In this document: positions 18,616-29,800 of the stretch, one piece after another
Layout of the letters: each line of letters begins with the position of its first letter
How positions within the stretch are numbered: the first letter of the stretch is position 1
Origin: Candidatus Albibeggiatoa sp. nov. NOAA
Lineage (GTDB): Bacteria > Pseudomonadota > Gammaproteobacteria > Beggiatoales > Beggiatoaceae
Assembly: GCA_025800385.1 (NCBI GenBank)
Contig: JAOXRS010000073.1
Coordinates: forward strand, 1 to 64,000
Reading direction: 5' to 3'
Length of the DNA: 64,000 nt
Made by a program: the position numbers and the translations under genes
Notes under the pieces: model-generated
Seen by the model: only the letters and a program-made list of their open reading frames with translations
Told to the model about the DNA's origin: nothing
Database searches by the model: none

Positions 18616-21090
18616 CTACTGGTTAGCAAAATACTCCCGAATCGCTGGAATGCCTTGGCCAGCAATTTCCAATGGCGGGTTAACTAATGGATTGCCGTCA
18701 ATAAAAATATTCATATTGGCAGTTAATGCGTCATTCGGTAAAGGATTAGGCTTAATAAAAATGTTCACATCATCTGACAGGTTTGTAATTTCAACAGGCA
18801 ATGTAGTTAATTGATTATTGGACAGGTGTAAGTTCGTTAATGTCTGTATCTGAAAAATCTCTGGTGGCAATTCAGTTAACTGGTTGTTCCATAAATATAT
18901 ATCGGCCAGTTTTTGTAATTGTTCAATACCAGCAGGCAAGCTAGTCAGAGCATTATTACTTAGTAATAACCTTGTTAAGTTTTGCAACTGACCCATTTCA
19001 GGTGGCACACTTGTTAACTGGGGATGGCTTTCCAATGTTAAGGTTTCTAAGTTTTGAAGTTGCCCAATTTCAGCAGGTACTGCGTTAAAGTTAGGACTGT
19101 TGGATACATTTAAATCCGTCAGCGCGCTTAATTGACCAATTTCTACAGGCAATGTTGTCAACTGGGTATTGACCAAATAAAGAATCGGTAACTTTTTCAA
19201 TTGACCAATTGTAGTAGGTAATGCTTGTAGTGGGTTTGTAGCTAAGCCTAAACTCGTAATATTTTGCAAGTTTCCAATTTCATTCGGTATGACGGTTAAT
19301 TGATTCTCTGATAAATCTAATGTAACCAAGTTAGTTAATTGCCCAATTTCTGCTGGTAAAGCCGTCAGTTGATTCTCTGATAAATCTAATGTAGTCAAGT
19401 TAGTTAATTGCCCAATTTCTACAGGTAAGACTGTCAATTGATTCTCTGATAAATCTAATGTTGCTAAGCTTGCCAATTGCCCAATTTCTGCAGGCAATGC
19501 TGTCAATTGATTCTCTGACAAATTTAATGTAACCAAGTTAGTTAATTGCCCAATTTCTGCAGGCAAAGTTGTTAGTTGATTATTCTGTACATTTAATTCA
19601 GTTAAGTTTGTCAATTGGCTAATTTCGACTGGTAAGGTTGTTAAGTTATTGTAACGTAACAGTAATGTTGTCAAATGACGTAGTTGTCCCACTTCAGAGG
19701 GTACAGCATTTAAATTGGTGGTTTGCAGATCAAGTGTTGATAATTTAGGCAGTGCTGTAAGTGATGCAATTAAATCTGCTGAAAAGTTTTGACTCCCTCT
19801 TAAGTTAATACTTTCAAGGCTTTGCAGTTGTGCAATTTCAGGTGGTAGTGTGGTTAAATTGTTAAATGATATATTGAGTTCGACCAAATTCGTCAATAAT
19901 CCAATCTCAGCAGGCAAGCTTGTAATACGGTTACCTGTCAGCTCTAAATGGGTTAAGTTTGTCAATTGTCCAATTTCAGCAGGTAATGTTGTTAAACCCG
20001 AGCCTTTGATATGTAAGTGTTGTAAATTCGTAAGTTGAGCAATTTCAGGTGGTATCGATGGGATATTAGTTGTAAATAAATTTAACCACGTGAGGTTTTT
20101 CAAAGACAATAAAAGTGGTGGAAATTCTGCAGTTTGCAGACTTAAGCTTAAACCAATGATATTACCATTATCATCTAAAACATAACCTGATGGGTCAAAC
20201 CATCTTGAGACAGAATAGGTTGCATTTTCTAACTCTTCCATTGTTATTTGATTAACAAGCTGTGTATTTTTCTCACCTATCGCATATTCTTGCTTAATTT
20301 GTTGCAAAATCTCTACATCAGATAAGCCCACAGGATCAGCAAATCCGTTATACATATGCCATAGCGACTTGCGTTCTCCAGATGCTGCATCAATCGCTTC
20401 AATATCAAGTTGTGGCTGACTTGCACCTAAATTGGCATAACTATCACTAAATGCAAGGCTAAACTGTACCGTGCTTGGGGCGGAAATATAAAACGAAATA
20501 AAACCTTCAGGTATATTCGTTGGCTCAACCCAGCCTCCACTAATGATATTCGACATTTTTTCACCTTGAATCGCTAGGCCTGTATAAATATCTTGCTCAT
20601 TGTTGCTAGTATTTTCGATGACATAAAAACCTGCATCCACTTGTGGCATAGTGAAAATTTGTTGTGGATTAATTTCTGTTGGCTCAAGAAAGGCTGTGCG
20701 ACCACTATCTGCATTTTGTAAAAAAGAGGCTGAGATAGCTTGTTCAGGATATAAATAATTGTAGGCTGTTAAATTAATGCTTTGTGGCTCAGCGAGATAA
20801 AACGCGATCCAACTGGGTAAGTTATTTTTTATATTGGTGCTAGAGCCTGTGCTTAAGTTATCTAAACTTACTGATTCGCTATTACTGGAGCTTATTGACA
20901 TTGCCAATCCCCACATCCCTGCTTGACCAGAGGCAGGTAATGAGACATTGGCAACATAATAACCTGCCGTATCAAACTGAATACTGTAGCTACATTGATT
21001 TGTTGTGCAATCATCGGCTTGAAGCAATAAGGGGTTACAGCACAAATACAGCAATACACTGTAAATGTACCAAGGTCTACGAATTGTCAT
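18616..21090 (-). CDS. Exported LRR protein, 824 aa
   Basis: Complete simple member of the family. Signal peptide ending LLLQA, then DDCTTNQC and a beta-rich domain to about residue 260. Header DVEILQQIKQEY, then about 20 LRRs of the [11 protein letters not shown] type, several of them near-identical ([16 protein letters not shown]), and the cap PPLEIAGQGIPAIREYFANQ at the very end. The last LRR and cap boundary shows a small duplication (NIFIKPNPLPND / NIFIDGNPLVNP). The promoter is 37 nt upstream of the ATG. Its N-terminal domain is the closest visible relative of the C-terminal domains of the 15485 and 47153-49150 proteins. Confidence 0.88.
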   Translation of the reverse strand: MTIRRPWYIYSVLLYLCCNPLLLQADDCTTNQCSYSIQFDTAGYYVANVSLPASGQAGMWGLAMSISSSNSESVSLDNLSTGSSTNIKNNLPSWIAFYLAEPQSINLTAYNYLYPEQAISASFLQNADSGRTAFLEPTEINPQQIFTMPQVDAGFYVIENTSNNEQDIYTGLAIQGEKMSNIISGGWVEPTNIPEGFISFYISAPSTVQFSLAFSDSYANLGASQPQLDIEAIDAASGERKSLWHMYNGFADPVGLSDVEILQQIKQEYAIGEKNTQLVNQITMEELENATYSVSRWFDPSGYVLDDNGNIIGLSLSLQTAEFPPLLLSLKNLTWLNLFTTNIPSIPPEIAQLTNLQHLHIKGSGLTTLPAEIGQLTNLTHLELTGNRITSLPAEIGLLTNLVELNISFNNLTTLPPEIAQLQSLESINLRGSQNFSADLIASLTALPKLSTLDLQTTNLNAVPSEVGQLRHLTTLLLRYNNLTTLPVEISQLTNLTELNVQNNQLTTLPAEIGQLTNLVTLNLSENQLTALPAEIGQLASLATLDLSENQLTVLPVEIGQLTNLTTLDLSENQLTALPAEIGQLTNLVTLDLSENQLTVIPNEIGNLQNITSLGLATNPLQALPTTIGQLKKLPILYLVNTQLTTLPVEIGQLSALTDLNVSNSPNFNAVPAEIGQLQNLETLTLESHPQLTSVPPEMGQLQNLTRLLLSNNALTSLPAGIEQLQKLADIYLWNNQLTELPPEIFQIQTLTNLHLSNNQLTTLPVEITNLSDDVNIFIKPNPLPNDALTANMNIFIDGNPLVNPPLEIAGQGIPAIREYFANQ

Positions 21091-21127
21091 AATGCGGTTT
21101 CCAAAAAAATTAAAAGGGTTGCATTAA

Positions 21128-21155
21128 GGTATAGACCAAAAATAGGTAATTTCAA
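21128..21155 (-). promoter_or_regulatory. Shared LRR-family promoter for 18616-21090
   Basis: Minus strand TTGAAA, 16-bp spacer, TATACC, 37 nt to the ATG. The -35 departs from TTGCAA of the other copies. Confidence 0.6.
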
Positions 21156-21250
21156 GGTTTGCGGAAAATTGGATAAAATAAAAATAGATTAAAAGATTAA
21201 ACATAACATCCTACCTATCTCATTACCTGTTTAATCCTATTTGAAATATA

Positions 21251-21407
21251 TTATTGATTAGCAAAATATTCTCGAATTGCTGGAATACCTTGCTCAACAA
21301 TCTCTAATGGTGGTGTAACTAATAGGTTATGTTCTACTAGGTGTAATTCAGTTAAGTTTTGTAACAGCCCAATTTCAGGTGGCAAACTTGTTAACTCATT
21401 ATCATAT
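21251..21407 (-). pseudogene. 3' fragment of an LRR gene
   Basis: In-frame on the minus strand: one LRR (NELTSLPPEIGLLQNLTEL), a cap (PPLEIVEQGIPAIREYF), then ANQ and a TAA stop. The reading frame is intact but there is no 5' part; homology stops abruptly near 21407. It is a remnant of a longer family member, lying tail-on to nothing. The remaining stretches of the 21156-21483 gap show no gene. Confidence 0.75.
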
Positions 21408-21483
21408 TAAGAATTATAGACTCTTTGATACAAGGCAATTTTTAACTATATTGTACTCATTAATAATAAACACCTCATAAACC

Positions 21484-21511
21484 TTGCAATTATTAATTAT
21501 TGGTCTATACC
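21484..21511 (+). promoter_or_regulatory. Shared LRR-family promoter for 21549 gene
   Basis: TTGCAA, 16-bp spacer, TATACC, 37 nt to the ATG. Confidence 0.65.
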
Positions 21512-21548
21512 TTAGTGCAACCTTTTTAATTTTGTAAGCAGAAGCATT

Positions 21549-23681
21549 ATGACAATTTATAGACCTTGGTACATGTGCAGTGTTTTACTGTATTTGTGCT
21601 TTAATAGTGTATTACTACAAGCAAATCAATGTACTTCAAACCAATGTGATTACGCTTTAAGAGTAGATCAGCCTGGTACTTACACCGTGAGTGCCGCCAT
21701 CCCTTATGGTGGAACAGCAGGTAGATTAAGCATCAATGTTAGCACTGCTCCATACGCTTCAAGAGTGTTCACCTCTAACTCTATTGCTAATTTGTCTCAT
21801 TCAGATCATTGGGCAAGCTTCACCGTTTTAGAGCCACAAACTATTGTTGAATTTATACCTCATCACTTTCAATCTCAAACTGTTTTAGTGTCGTTATATC
21901 GTATTGTTGAAGGTGAGCAAGTGGCTATCTATGAATTTTCGCCCATGGATGCAGGTCAGGAATATACAACACCTGCTTTAGACACAGGAGATTATCTAAT
22001 TGAAGTCAATAATACTGATAATGTAGATGCGTTAGTTGGTATAGATTTCAAAAGAACGTTGTCTGTTGAGTTTCAGTCAGCGGGAGGATGGAGTGACCCC
22101 AGTGCTAAAGATAATTTCTTATTGTTTGATAGTTATGCTTACGCAAATACAACTCAACATCGAGCAAACAGCTTTTTATTTTCGGATACGTATGCAACCC
22201 CAAATACGATGAAACACGCAGCAGAAACATTTGTCGTGGTTGATGCTTATTCTAGTATCAATACAATTCAGTTCAGTGTGTTATTTGGCGATCATTATCC
22301 TTCAGGTGCATCACAGCCTATTATGGTAGTAAAACAACTCAGGGATTATGCGCCTTCTAAAGTAGTTTGGCGTTCACTTGAGCAACAACTATCCAATAAT
22401 GTCCTTTTTCAACAGTTAAAACAAGAACTGGGAAATAGTTTAACGCAGCGTATCGTAACTGATGCTCAGCATAATATTATAGAATTAGACTTATCACACA
22501 GAGGTTTATCACACATACCACAACAGATTTTTGCCTTAAAGCATTTGAAAAAGCTGAATTTATATGCTAACCATATTGCTGTATTGCCAGCAGAAATCGA
22601 ACAATTGAGCCAATTAATTGAGTTAAATCTGGAGCGTAATGATCTGCAAGTCTTGCCACCTGAAATCGGGCAGTTACACCACTTAATTAAATTAAATATA
22701 GGAGGAAACCCCTTACAAACTTTGCCAGCAGAAATTGGTCAGTTACAAAGTTTAATGGAGTTAAAGGCAATACATAATCAATTGCATACTTTACCACCTG
22801 AAATTGGGCAATTGCGTAATTTAACCTATCTTTACTTATCTACTAATCGCTTACAAACCTTACCAGCAGAAATTGGGCAATTACACAATTTAATCAAACT
22901 CAATTTAAATAGTAATCTATTACAAACATTGCCACCAGAAATTGGGCAATTACATAACTTGGTAGCTTTGAATTTATATAGTAATCAGTTACATACTTTG
23001 CCATCGGAAATTGGACAATTACAAAATTTAACTGATCTCTATATGCATCGCAACTGGTTACAAGCTTTACCACCAGAAATTGGCCAACTGCAAAATTTAA
23101 ACAAATTAGATGCAGGGCGTAATCGATTTACAACATTACCAGCTGAAATCGGGCAGTTGCGTAATTTAACAGTATTACATCTGGCAGCTGGTCAGTTACA
23201 AACCTTACCAGCAGAAATTGGCCAGCTACATCGCTTAACTTCTCTTGATTTATTCCGCAATTCGTTACAAGCGTTACCAGCTGAAATGAGCCAGCTACAC
23301 AACCTAACACGATTTACGATAGAGCAAAATCAATTACTGGCCTTGCCTGCAGGGTTTGGGCAACTACAAAATTTAGAATATTTAAATTTAGGTAATAACC
23401 AATTGACGTTTTTACCAGCTGAAATTGGGCAGTTAAATCAGTTGGAGATACTTATTTTAGAGCATAATGAATTAACCGCCTTACCAGCTGAAATTGGGCA
23501 AATGTCAAACTTATCAAAGCTCAACTTATGGAATAACCAATTGACGGTACTCCCACCAGAGTTGAAACAATTACAAAAGCTCAGCGCACTTTCTCTATGG
23601 GGTAATCATTGGGTTGTGCCACCTCCATTAAACATTTTATGGGGTAATCAAGTCATTCAGAATTATCTGGCCACTCAATAA
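21549..23681 (+). CDS. Exported LRR protein, 710 aa, with triplicated beta segment
   Basis: Family member with signal peptide (ending LLLQA), [10 protein letters not shown], a beta-rich domain, a header ([11 protein letters not shown]) and about 17 LRRs ([14 protein letters not shown] type). The C-terminus is a shortened cap ([13 protein letters not shown]). Within the beta domain (about residues 190-240) a segment present once in paralogues (FDSYANASTIQ) occurs three times in diverged form: [34 protein letters not shown] clear terminator follows the stop. Function is presumed recognition; no catalytic domain. Confidence 0.87.
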   Translation: MTIYRPWYMCSVLLYLCFNSVLLQANQCTSNQCDYALRVDQPGTYTVSAAIPYGGTAGRLSINVSTAPYASRVFTSNSIANLSHSDHWASFTVLEPQTIVEFIPHHFQSQTVLVSLYRIVEGEQVAIYEFSPMDAGQEYTTPALDTGDYLIEVNNTDNVDALVGIDFKRTLSVEFQSAGGWSDPSAKDNFLLFDSYAYANTTQHRANSFLFSDTYATPNTMKHAAETFVVVDAYSSINTIQFSVLFGDHYPSGASQPIMVVKQLRDYAPSKVVWRSLEQQLSNNVLFQQLKQELGNSLTQRIVTDAQHNIIELDLSHRGLSHIPQQIFALKHLKKLNLYANHIAVLPAEIEQLSQLIELNLERNDLQVLPPEIGQLHHLIKLNIGGNPLQTLPAEIGQLQSLMELKAIHNQLHTLPPEIGQLRNLTYLYLSTNRLQTLPAEIGQLHNLIKLNLNSNLLQTLPPEIGQLHNLVALNLYSNQLHTLPSEIGQLQNLTDLYMHRNWLQALPPEIGQLQNLNKLDAGRNRFTTLPAEIGQLRNLTVLHLAAGQLQTLPAEIGQLHRLTSLDLFRNSLQALPAEMSQLHNLTRFTIEQNQLLALPAGFGQLQNLEYLNLGNNQLTFLPAEIGQLNQLEILILEHNELTALPAEIGQMSNLSKLNLWNNQLTVLPPELKQLQKLSALSLWGNHWVVPPPLNILWGNQVIQNYLATQ

Positions 23682-23694
23682 ATAGCTTTCATTC

Positions 23695-23721
23695 GGGGTA
23701 GCGCAATGTTGCCCCTTTTTT
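23695..23721 (+). terminator. Rho-independent terminator after the 21549 gene
   Basis: Short G/C stem ggggta...tgcccc (23695-23715) followed by six T (23716-23721), 14 nt after the stop codon. Confidence 0.75.
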
Positions 23722-23802
23722 CATTATTTGATTAAACAGAATGATTTAGAACAAGATTAATCAATTTATAAAATCAATAGCCTTGTTTGGGCAGCATAAA
23801 CC

Positions 23803-23830
23803 TTGCAATTATTGAATTCTAGTCTATACC
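23803..23830 (+). promoter_or_regulatory. Shared LRR-family promoter for 23866 gene
   Basis: TTGCAA, 16-bp spacer, TATACC, 35 nt to the ATG. Confidence 0.65.
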
Positions 23831-23865
23831 TTAATGCAACCATTTAATCTTTTTGGAAAAGCATT

Positions 23866-26685
23866 ATGACAATTTATAGACCTTGGTATATGTACAGCCT
23901 GCTGCTGTATGTGTGCTTTAGCAGTGCATTGCCTGCCGAAACCTGTACCGAAAATAGTTGTAGTTATACATTAAAAATAGGGGGAGCAGGTACTTATCAA
24001 ATTAATGCCTTTTTACCATATGATGGTAAGTCAGGTGTTTTAGGATTAAGTTTAAGTGCAGATTCGCAAAGTTTCAGCCATTTCGCGACCAGTTCCATTG
24101 CTCATGTAGAACAATCTACCACGCAGCAGACCAGCTTCTCATTATCAGAGCCACAAATTATTACCCTTATTCCTTATAACTACACCGACGAAACTCAGAG
24201 TGTGTTAGCTGCGTTATATCGCATTGTGGATGGCGAGCAAATTGCGCTTTATGAAACAACATTGATGAAATCAGGTCAAGCATACGTGACACCTGAATTG
24301 GAAGCAGGAGATTATATTGCCAACGTAACAAGTGCTGATGGCTCAACGATTCAAGCAGGTTTAGAGGTCATTGGTCATCGTATTGAACTTCTAACCACTA
24401 TTGGTTGGGCTGATGCTGATTTGACGGAGAGTTTCATTATCTTTGATAGTTATGCGAATGCCAGCACAATTCAAATTGGTACATGGTTTGGAAATACTTC
24501 CCTTTCAGGTGCATCACAACCTCTGGTTAATATACTACATATTAATGAAGACAATGAGTCTCAATTGGTATGGGATTCATCGTTACAACAGACCGCACCT
24601 AATTTTGAAATTATCCAGCAATTAGAGCAAATCACCCATCAGCCTTTGACTCAAACCAGTATTGATAAAGTCATGGGAAATCGAAATACTTATGCTCTGG
24701 ATGCAAATAATCATATTATTGGGTTAAATTTATCGCGCTCAGGCTTATCTATTATGCCAGAGGTGATTTTTTCCTTACCGTATTTGACCCACTTGTCATT
24801 ATCCGACAATGCAATTTCACTATTACCATCTAACATTGGACAATTAATATACTTACAACAATTAGACTTAAGCCAAAACAACCTCTCTACATTGCCTAAC
24901 ACCATCGGAAATTTAACCGTATTGCGTCAACTTATGTTAAGTCAAAACCAGTTACGTCATTTGCCCTCAGAAATAGGCGCGTTAACTGCGTTACAAGCGT
25001 TGTATCTCAGTAAAAATCAACTCGAAACATTACCTAGTCAAATTGGGCAATTACAAAATTTAGCATTTCTCAACTTATATCAAAATCAACTGACCTATTT
25101 GCCCACTACAATTGGACAGTTAGACGCATTAAAAGGCTTGTATGTGGCGAATAACCAATTGCTTACCCTTCCTCAAACAATTGGTGATTTACAGAATTTA
25201 AGTATTTTTTGGTTACAAAACAATCAGCTCAAAGCACTACCCAAAGAAATGGCAAATCTTCAGCCGAGCACATATATTTGGGTGTTGAATAACCCATTAG
25301 AAACGCCAAATCTTGAGATTGCTGGACAAGGTATTGATGCGATTCGTGACTATTTTGATGCTTTAGCAGAAGGGCAGGTCAGTGATTTAGAGATCATTCA
25401 ACAGTTAGAGCAGGAAATAGGTCTGACTTTAGATTCTCGTGTTACGACTGATGCACAGCAGGTTGTTAAACTTGATTTGTCTCGGCTTGACTTAAATCAG
25501 ATACCAAAACAAGTTTTCTCTTTGCAGAATTTGCAATCTCTTAATTTAGATAGAAATAACCTTGCAATACTGCCGCCTGAAATTGGTCAATTGAGTAATC
25601 TTACAGAATTAAATGTATATGAGAATCAATTAACCTCTTTGCCTCTTGAATTAGGACAGTTACAAAGCTTAGCCATACTAGGGCTAGGGCAGAATCAATT
25701 ACAAAGTATTCCGATAGAACTATTGACTCAATTACAGTATTTAACCACTCTGTATTTATACAATAATCAAATTGCAAGCTTGCCTTCCGAGATTGGACAA
25801 TTAAGAAATCTTACCGTGTTAGATTTAAGAGCAAATCAACTGGCAATCTTACCTCCTGAAATTGGACAGTTGCAGTATTTAACGGCACTTTATTTAGGGA
25901 ATTTATTCTTCTTTTCAAAAGTTGGGGACAATCAGTTAAAACAACTTCCTGCTGAAATCGGTCAGTTGCAAAACTTGGAAATATTAGATGTAGCACGCAG
26001 CCAATTAACTGCTTTACCCTCAGAAATTGGTCAGTTGCAAAATTTAAGAATATTATCTTTAGATAACAACCAATTAACCACGTTACCAGTCGAAATCGGT
26101 CAGTTACAAAACTTAATTTCCTTAAATCTGGAAGGAAACCAATTGACAGCTTTACCACCTGAGATTGGACAGCTGCAAAGTTTAGCTGGGTTATATTTAT
26201 ATAACAACCAATTACAAAGCCTACCATCTGAAATCAGTCAGTTACAAAGCTTAACACAGCTTGATGTAGGCACGAACCAGCTTAATAGCTTTCCACTTGG
26301 AATAACGCAGTTACAAAACTTAGAGTCTTTGTCTGTGGCTGATAATCAACTACAAAGTTTACCGCCTGAAATCGGACAGCTGCAAAACTTAGTCTCATTA
26401 AAGTTGTTAGAAAACCAAATAACTGCCTTACCGCCTGAGTTTGGCAATTTACAGAGTTTAGTTACGCTATTTTTACGGGATAACCAGTTAACTGCCCTAC
26501 CGCCTGAATTTGGCAATTTACAAAGCTTAACAGAATTCGATTTAAGCAATAACCCTCTCGTTACACCGCCTTTAGAAATTATACGGCAAGGTACTGAAGC
26601 AATTCGTCATTACTTTAGTGAATCATTAGAGGAAACGCATGAACCAGAAGAAGTCAGTGATTTAGAGATTATTCAACAGTTATAG
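23866..26685 (+). CDS. Exported LRR protein, 939 aa, C-terminally truncated
   Basis: Family member: signal peptide (ending ALPA), ETCTENSCSY, beta-rich domain, then header NFEIIQQLEQ with an 8-repeat array and cap, and a second header DLEIIQQLEQE with about 17 LRRs and cap PPLEIIRQGTEAIRHYF. A third header then starts (DLEIIQQL) and stops at TAG, where the internal copy of the same sequence reads GAG. Homology to the header continues past the stop with a 1-nt deletion, so this is the shortened product of a once longer gene. It still has a signal peptide and two full LRR units, so it may be functional. Confidence 0.85.
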   Translation: MTIYRPWYMYSLLLYVCFSSALPAETCTENSCSYTLKIGGAGTYQINAFLPYDGKSGVLGLSLSADSQSFSHFATSSIAHVEQSTTQQTSFSLSEPQIITLIPYNYTDETQSVLAALYRIVDGEQIALYETTLMKSGQAYVTPELEAGDYIANVTSADGSTIQAGLEVIGHRIELLTTIGWADADLTESFIIFDSYANASTIQIGTWFGNTSLSGASQPLVNILHINEDNESQLVWDSSLQQTAPNFEIIQQLEQITHQPLTQTSIDKVMGNRNTYALDANNHIIGLNLSRSGLSIMPEVIFSLPYLTHLSLSDNAISLLPSNIGQLIYLQQLDLSQNNLSTLPNTIGNLTVLRQLMLSQNQLRHLPSEIGALTALQALYLSKNQLETLPSQIGQLQNLAFLNLYQNQLTYLPTTIGQLDALKGLYVANNQLLTLPQTIGDLQNLSIFWLQNNQLKALPKEMANLQPSTYIWVLNNPLETPNLEIAGQGIDAIRDYFDALAEGQVSDLEIIQQLEQEIGLTLDSRVTTDAQQVVKLDLSRLDLNQIPKQVFSLQNLQSLNLDRNNLAILPPEIGQLSNLTELNVYENQLTSLPLELGQLQSLAILGLGQNQLQSIPIELLTQLQYLTTLYLYNNQIASLPSEIGQLRNLTVLDLRANQLAILPPEIGQLQYLTALYLGNLFFFSKVGDNQLKQLPAEIGQLQNLEILDVARSQLTALPSEIGQLQNLRILSLDNNQLTTLPVEIGQLQNLISLNLEGNQLTALPPEIGQLQSLAGLYLYNNQLQSLPSEISQLQSLTQLDVGTNQLNSFPLGITQLQNLESLSVADNQLQSLPPEIGQLQNLVSLKLLENQITALPPEFGNLQSLVTLFLRDNQLTALPPEFGNLQSLTEFDLSNNPLVTPPLEIIRQGTEAIRHYFSESLEETHEPEEVSDLEIIQQL

Positions 26686-26802
26686 CAGGAAATAGGTCTG
26701 ACTTTAGGCTACGTGTCACAACCGATGCACAGCAGAAAGTTACCTACTTAGACTTGTCAGACCTCAATTTAGAACACGTGCCCAGTCAGGTGTTTGCTTT
26801 TA
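26686..26802 (+). pseudogene. Decayed continuation of the 23866 LRR gene
   Basis: Continues the third header after the TAG: QEIGLTL, then a 1-nt deletion just after TTAG, then in another frame RVTTDAQQ and LDLSDLNL followed by PSQVFAF, as in the intact headers. Homology ends near 26802, before any LRR. Nothing else is seen up to 26899. Confidence 0.8.
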
Positions 26803-26899
26803 CCATATATAAGGTTTTACCTTTCTTTAAAACACACAGGGATAAGCAACGTTAAAATGCTTGCCTATCCCATCATTTAGCTAAATCGTTCACAAGACA

Positions 26900-29800
26900 T
26901 TATCGGTTCACAAAAAAATCTCGAATGGCTTCAATCCCTTGCTCAGCAATATTTAAAGTTGGTATTTTCAAAGGATTGCCCCATATCCACAGCTCAGTTG
27001 ATGGATGTAGTTCGACAAGTTGAGGTAGATATTCCAACTGATTATTTTGCAACCATAAAACCCTCAAATTTTGTAATTGTCTAAATTCTGAGGGCAACGA
27101 TTCCAATTGGTTTGATCCTAAATACAAACCTGTTAACTGTTGCAATTGGCCTATTTCTCTGGGTAAATAGACCAGCTGATTATCGTACAGGCTTAAATAC
27201 ACTAAATTTTGTAACGCGCCAATTTGTCTACTGATGCGTGAAAACTGATTCCAGCTTAAATATAATTCCTCAAGCGCAATTAATTGCCAAAATGTTGGAG
27301 GCAATGCTCGTAACACATTTTTACTTAAGTCTAGCCGCTGAATATTTAATAACTGGCCAATTTCATCAGGCAGTCGCTTAATTTGATTATCGCTTAAATC
27401 TAACACTGTTAAGTATTGCAATTGACCTATCAACGCAGGTAAATCAGTGATGTGGTTTTGCGCCAAGGATAAAACTTGTAACTGCTGGGCATTAAAAACA
27501 AAATCAGGAATGCTGGATAAGCCTGCTCGGGATAAATTCAAACCAATCACCTGATCGTCTGCATCAAGCGCGTAACTATAACGATGCCCCATGACATGGT
27601 TTAGTGACACTTGAGTTAAAGGTTGTCCGATCAACTCAGCAAGCTGTTCTAAGGTCTCAACATGTGGCAATACAATGGGGGTAGTAGGCTCAATCGTATG
27701 CTCTGTAAAATAAGTACGAATGGCTGAAATGCCTTGCTCTACAATCTCAGGCGGTGGGGTTTGTAAAGGGTTATCTTCCAAATCAATATTGGTAGCATCA
27801 TTAAGTTGTCCAATTTCAGGTGGCAAGGTTTCCAAATAGTTATTTTCTACACCTATATAACTAATATTATCTAACTGTCCAATTTCCGCAGGCAAAGCAT
27901 ACAACTGGTTATATTCTAAATGTAGCATATCTAAATTGCGTAATTGCCCTATTTCTGCTGGCAAGGTTTGTAATTCATTGTGAGCTAAGCTTAATATATT
28001 TAAATTGCGTAACTGTCCAATTTCTGCTGGCAAGATTTGTATGTCATTACTACTGACATAAAATGTATGCAATGCCGTCAACTGTCCAATTTCCACAGGC
28101 AGTTCTTTTAACTGATTAGAAACTAGATTTAAAACTTGTAAATGCTGTAGTTGACCGATTTGTGTAGGCAATACGGTTAAATGATTATTATCGACATTAA
28201 GTTCTATCAAAGATTGTAGCTGTCCAATTTCCGTTGGCAGGCTGTGAAGCTGATTATATGATAAATCTAAATGCGTCAAATTCTGCAATTGGCCAATCTC
28301 AACAGGCAAAGTAGTCAGTGAAGCGTACTTCAAACTTAAATTAACCAAATTTTGTAATTGACCGATTTCAGCAGGTATAGCAGTGAGTTGAGAATATTGT
28401 AAATCCAAGTGAGTTAAATTTTCTAACTGAACAATCTCAACAGGCAGTTGTTCTAGTTCAGAATGGGCGATGTCCAGAACAGTTAAGGTTTTAAGTTGCC
28501 CAATTTCTGGCGGTAATGCCTTTATACGTGCTTTAATCGTTAGGGTATCTAAATGAGGTAATTGAGTAATGGGAAGTAGAGACGTTATGTTTGAATTTTG
28601 TATCTTCAAGCTCAACTCAGTTAAGTTCGTTAGTTGTGCAAACTCAGATGGCAAATTAAAGTTTATGTCATAGTCGTAATTGAAAATATTGAGGTGGGTT
28701 AAATTTTTTAATTGCCCAATTTCTGCGGGTAATGCTGTAATTGAACTATACAAATTTAAATGGGTTAAAGCTGATAACTGGGTAATAACAATAGGTAAGG
28801 TTTTAACCTCACTTGTAAAACTTACATCTAAAATAGCTAAATTTTGTAGCTGATTTAATTCTGTGGGTAGAGATTGAATCAAATTAGATGATATGAATAA
28901 TTCAGTCAATTTCTTCAGGTTGCCAATCTCAGGCGGTAAAGTGGTTAGTTGGTTTATTCCAGTACGAAAAAGCGTTAAATTTTGTAACTGCCCAATTTCG
29001 GCTGGCAAGCTGGTTAATTGATTATGATTAATATCAAGGCTTTCCAAATGGCTTAACTGCATAATCTCTAGCGGTAGAGTTGCAAAATAATTATTATTTA
29101 TGTTGAGGGTTTCTAAACGATTTAGTTGCCCCATTTCGGTTGGTAAGGCGGTTAATTCATTATGACTAATATCAATATGCTTTAAATGGCTTAGTAATCC
29201 AATTTCAGGTGGCAAACTGGTTAATTTACAGTGATTCATAGTAAGGTCTTCCAAGTGACCCAATTGCTCCATAAATGATGATAGATTGACCAATGGTTGC
29301 CCACTTATATCTAATACTTTCAATGCTGTTAACGCGCTTAAGTCAGTATCTAAAGTTTTTAATTCATTGTTTTTTAAATTTAAAGTGTGCAGGGCTGTGA
29401 GCTGAGTGATTACAGGTGGGAATTTCTCAAATTGGTTATATGATAAATCTAATATCTGTAAATGTTTAAGTTGACTCAGTTCTAATGGCAACTCACGTAA
29501 TCGTTCAGCTCTAGGTCTATAGTGCGCTACATTAAGAACACGTAATTGTTTAAGCTCTGCAATTTTGGGGTGAACCTCTAATAGTGTGGTCTCATAAAAT
29601 GAAAGTTTGAGTAGGTGCTTTAGTTTGAATACAGTTTCAGGGATTTGGGTTATATCTAACCTTTCTAACATCAACCCAACAACTCTATTTTGTTCATCCA
29701 ACACATAACCCGTAAATGTCACAGGATCACGAAAAAAGAAAAAACCGCTGGGTACAAACGTTCTAGTTGTTATCGCATCCAATTCCATAGTATCGGTCAA

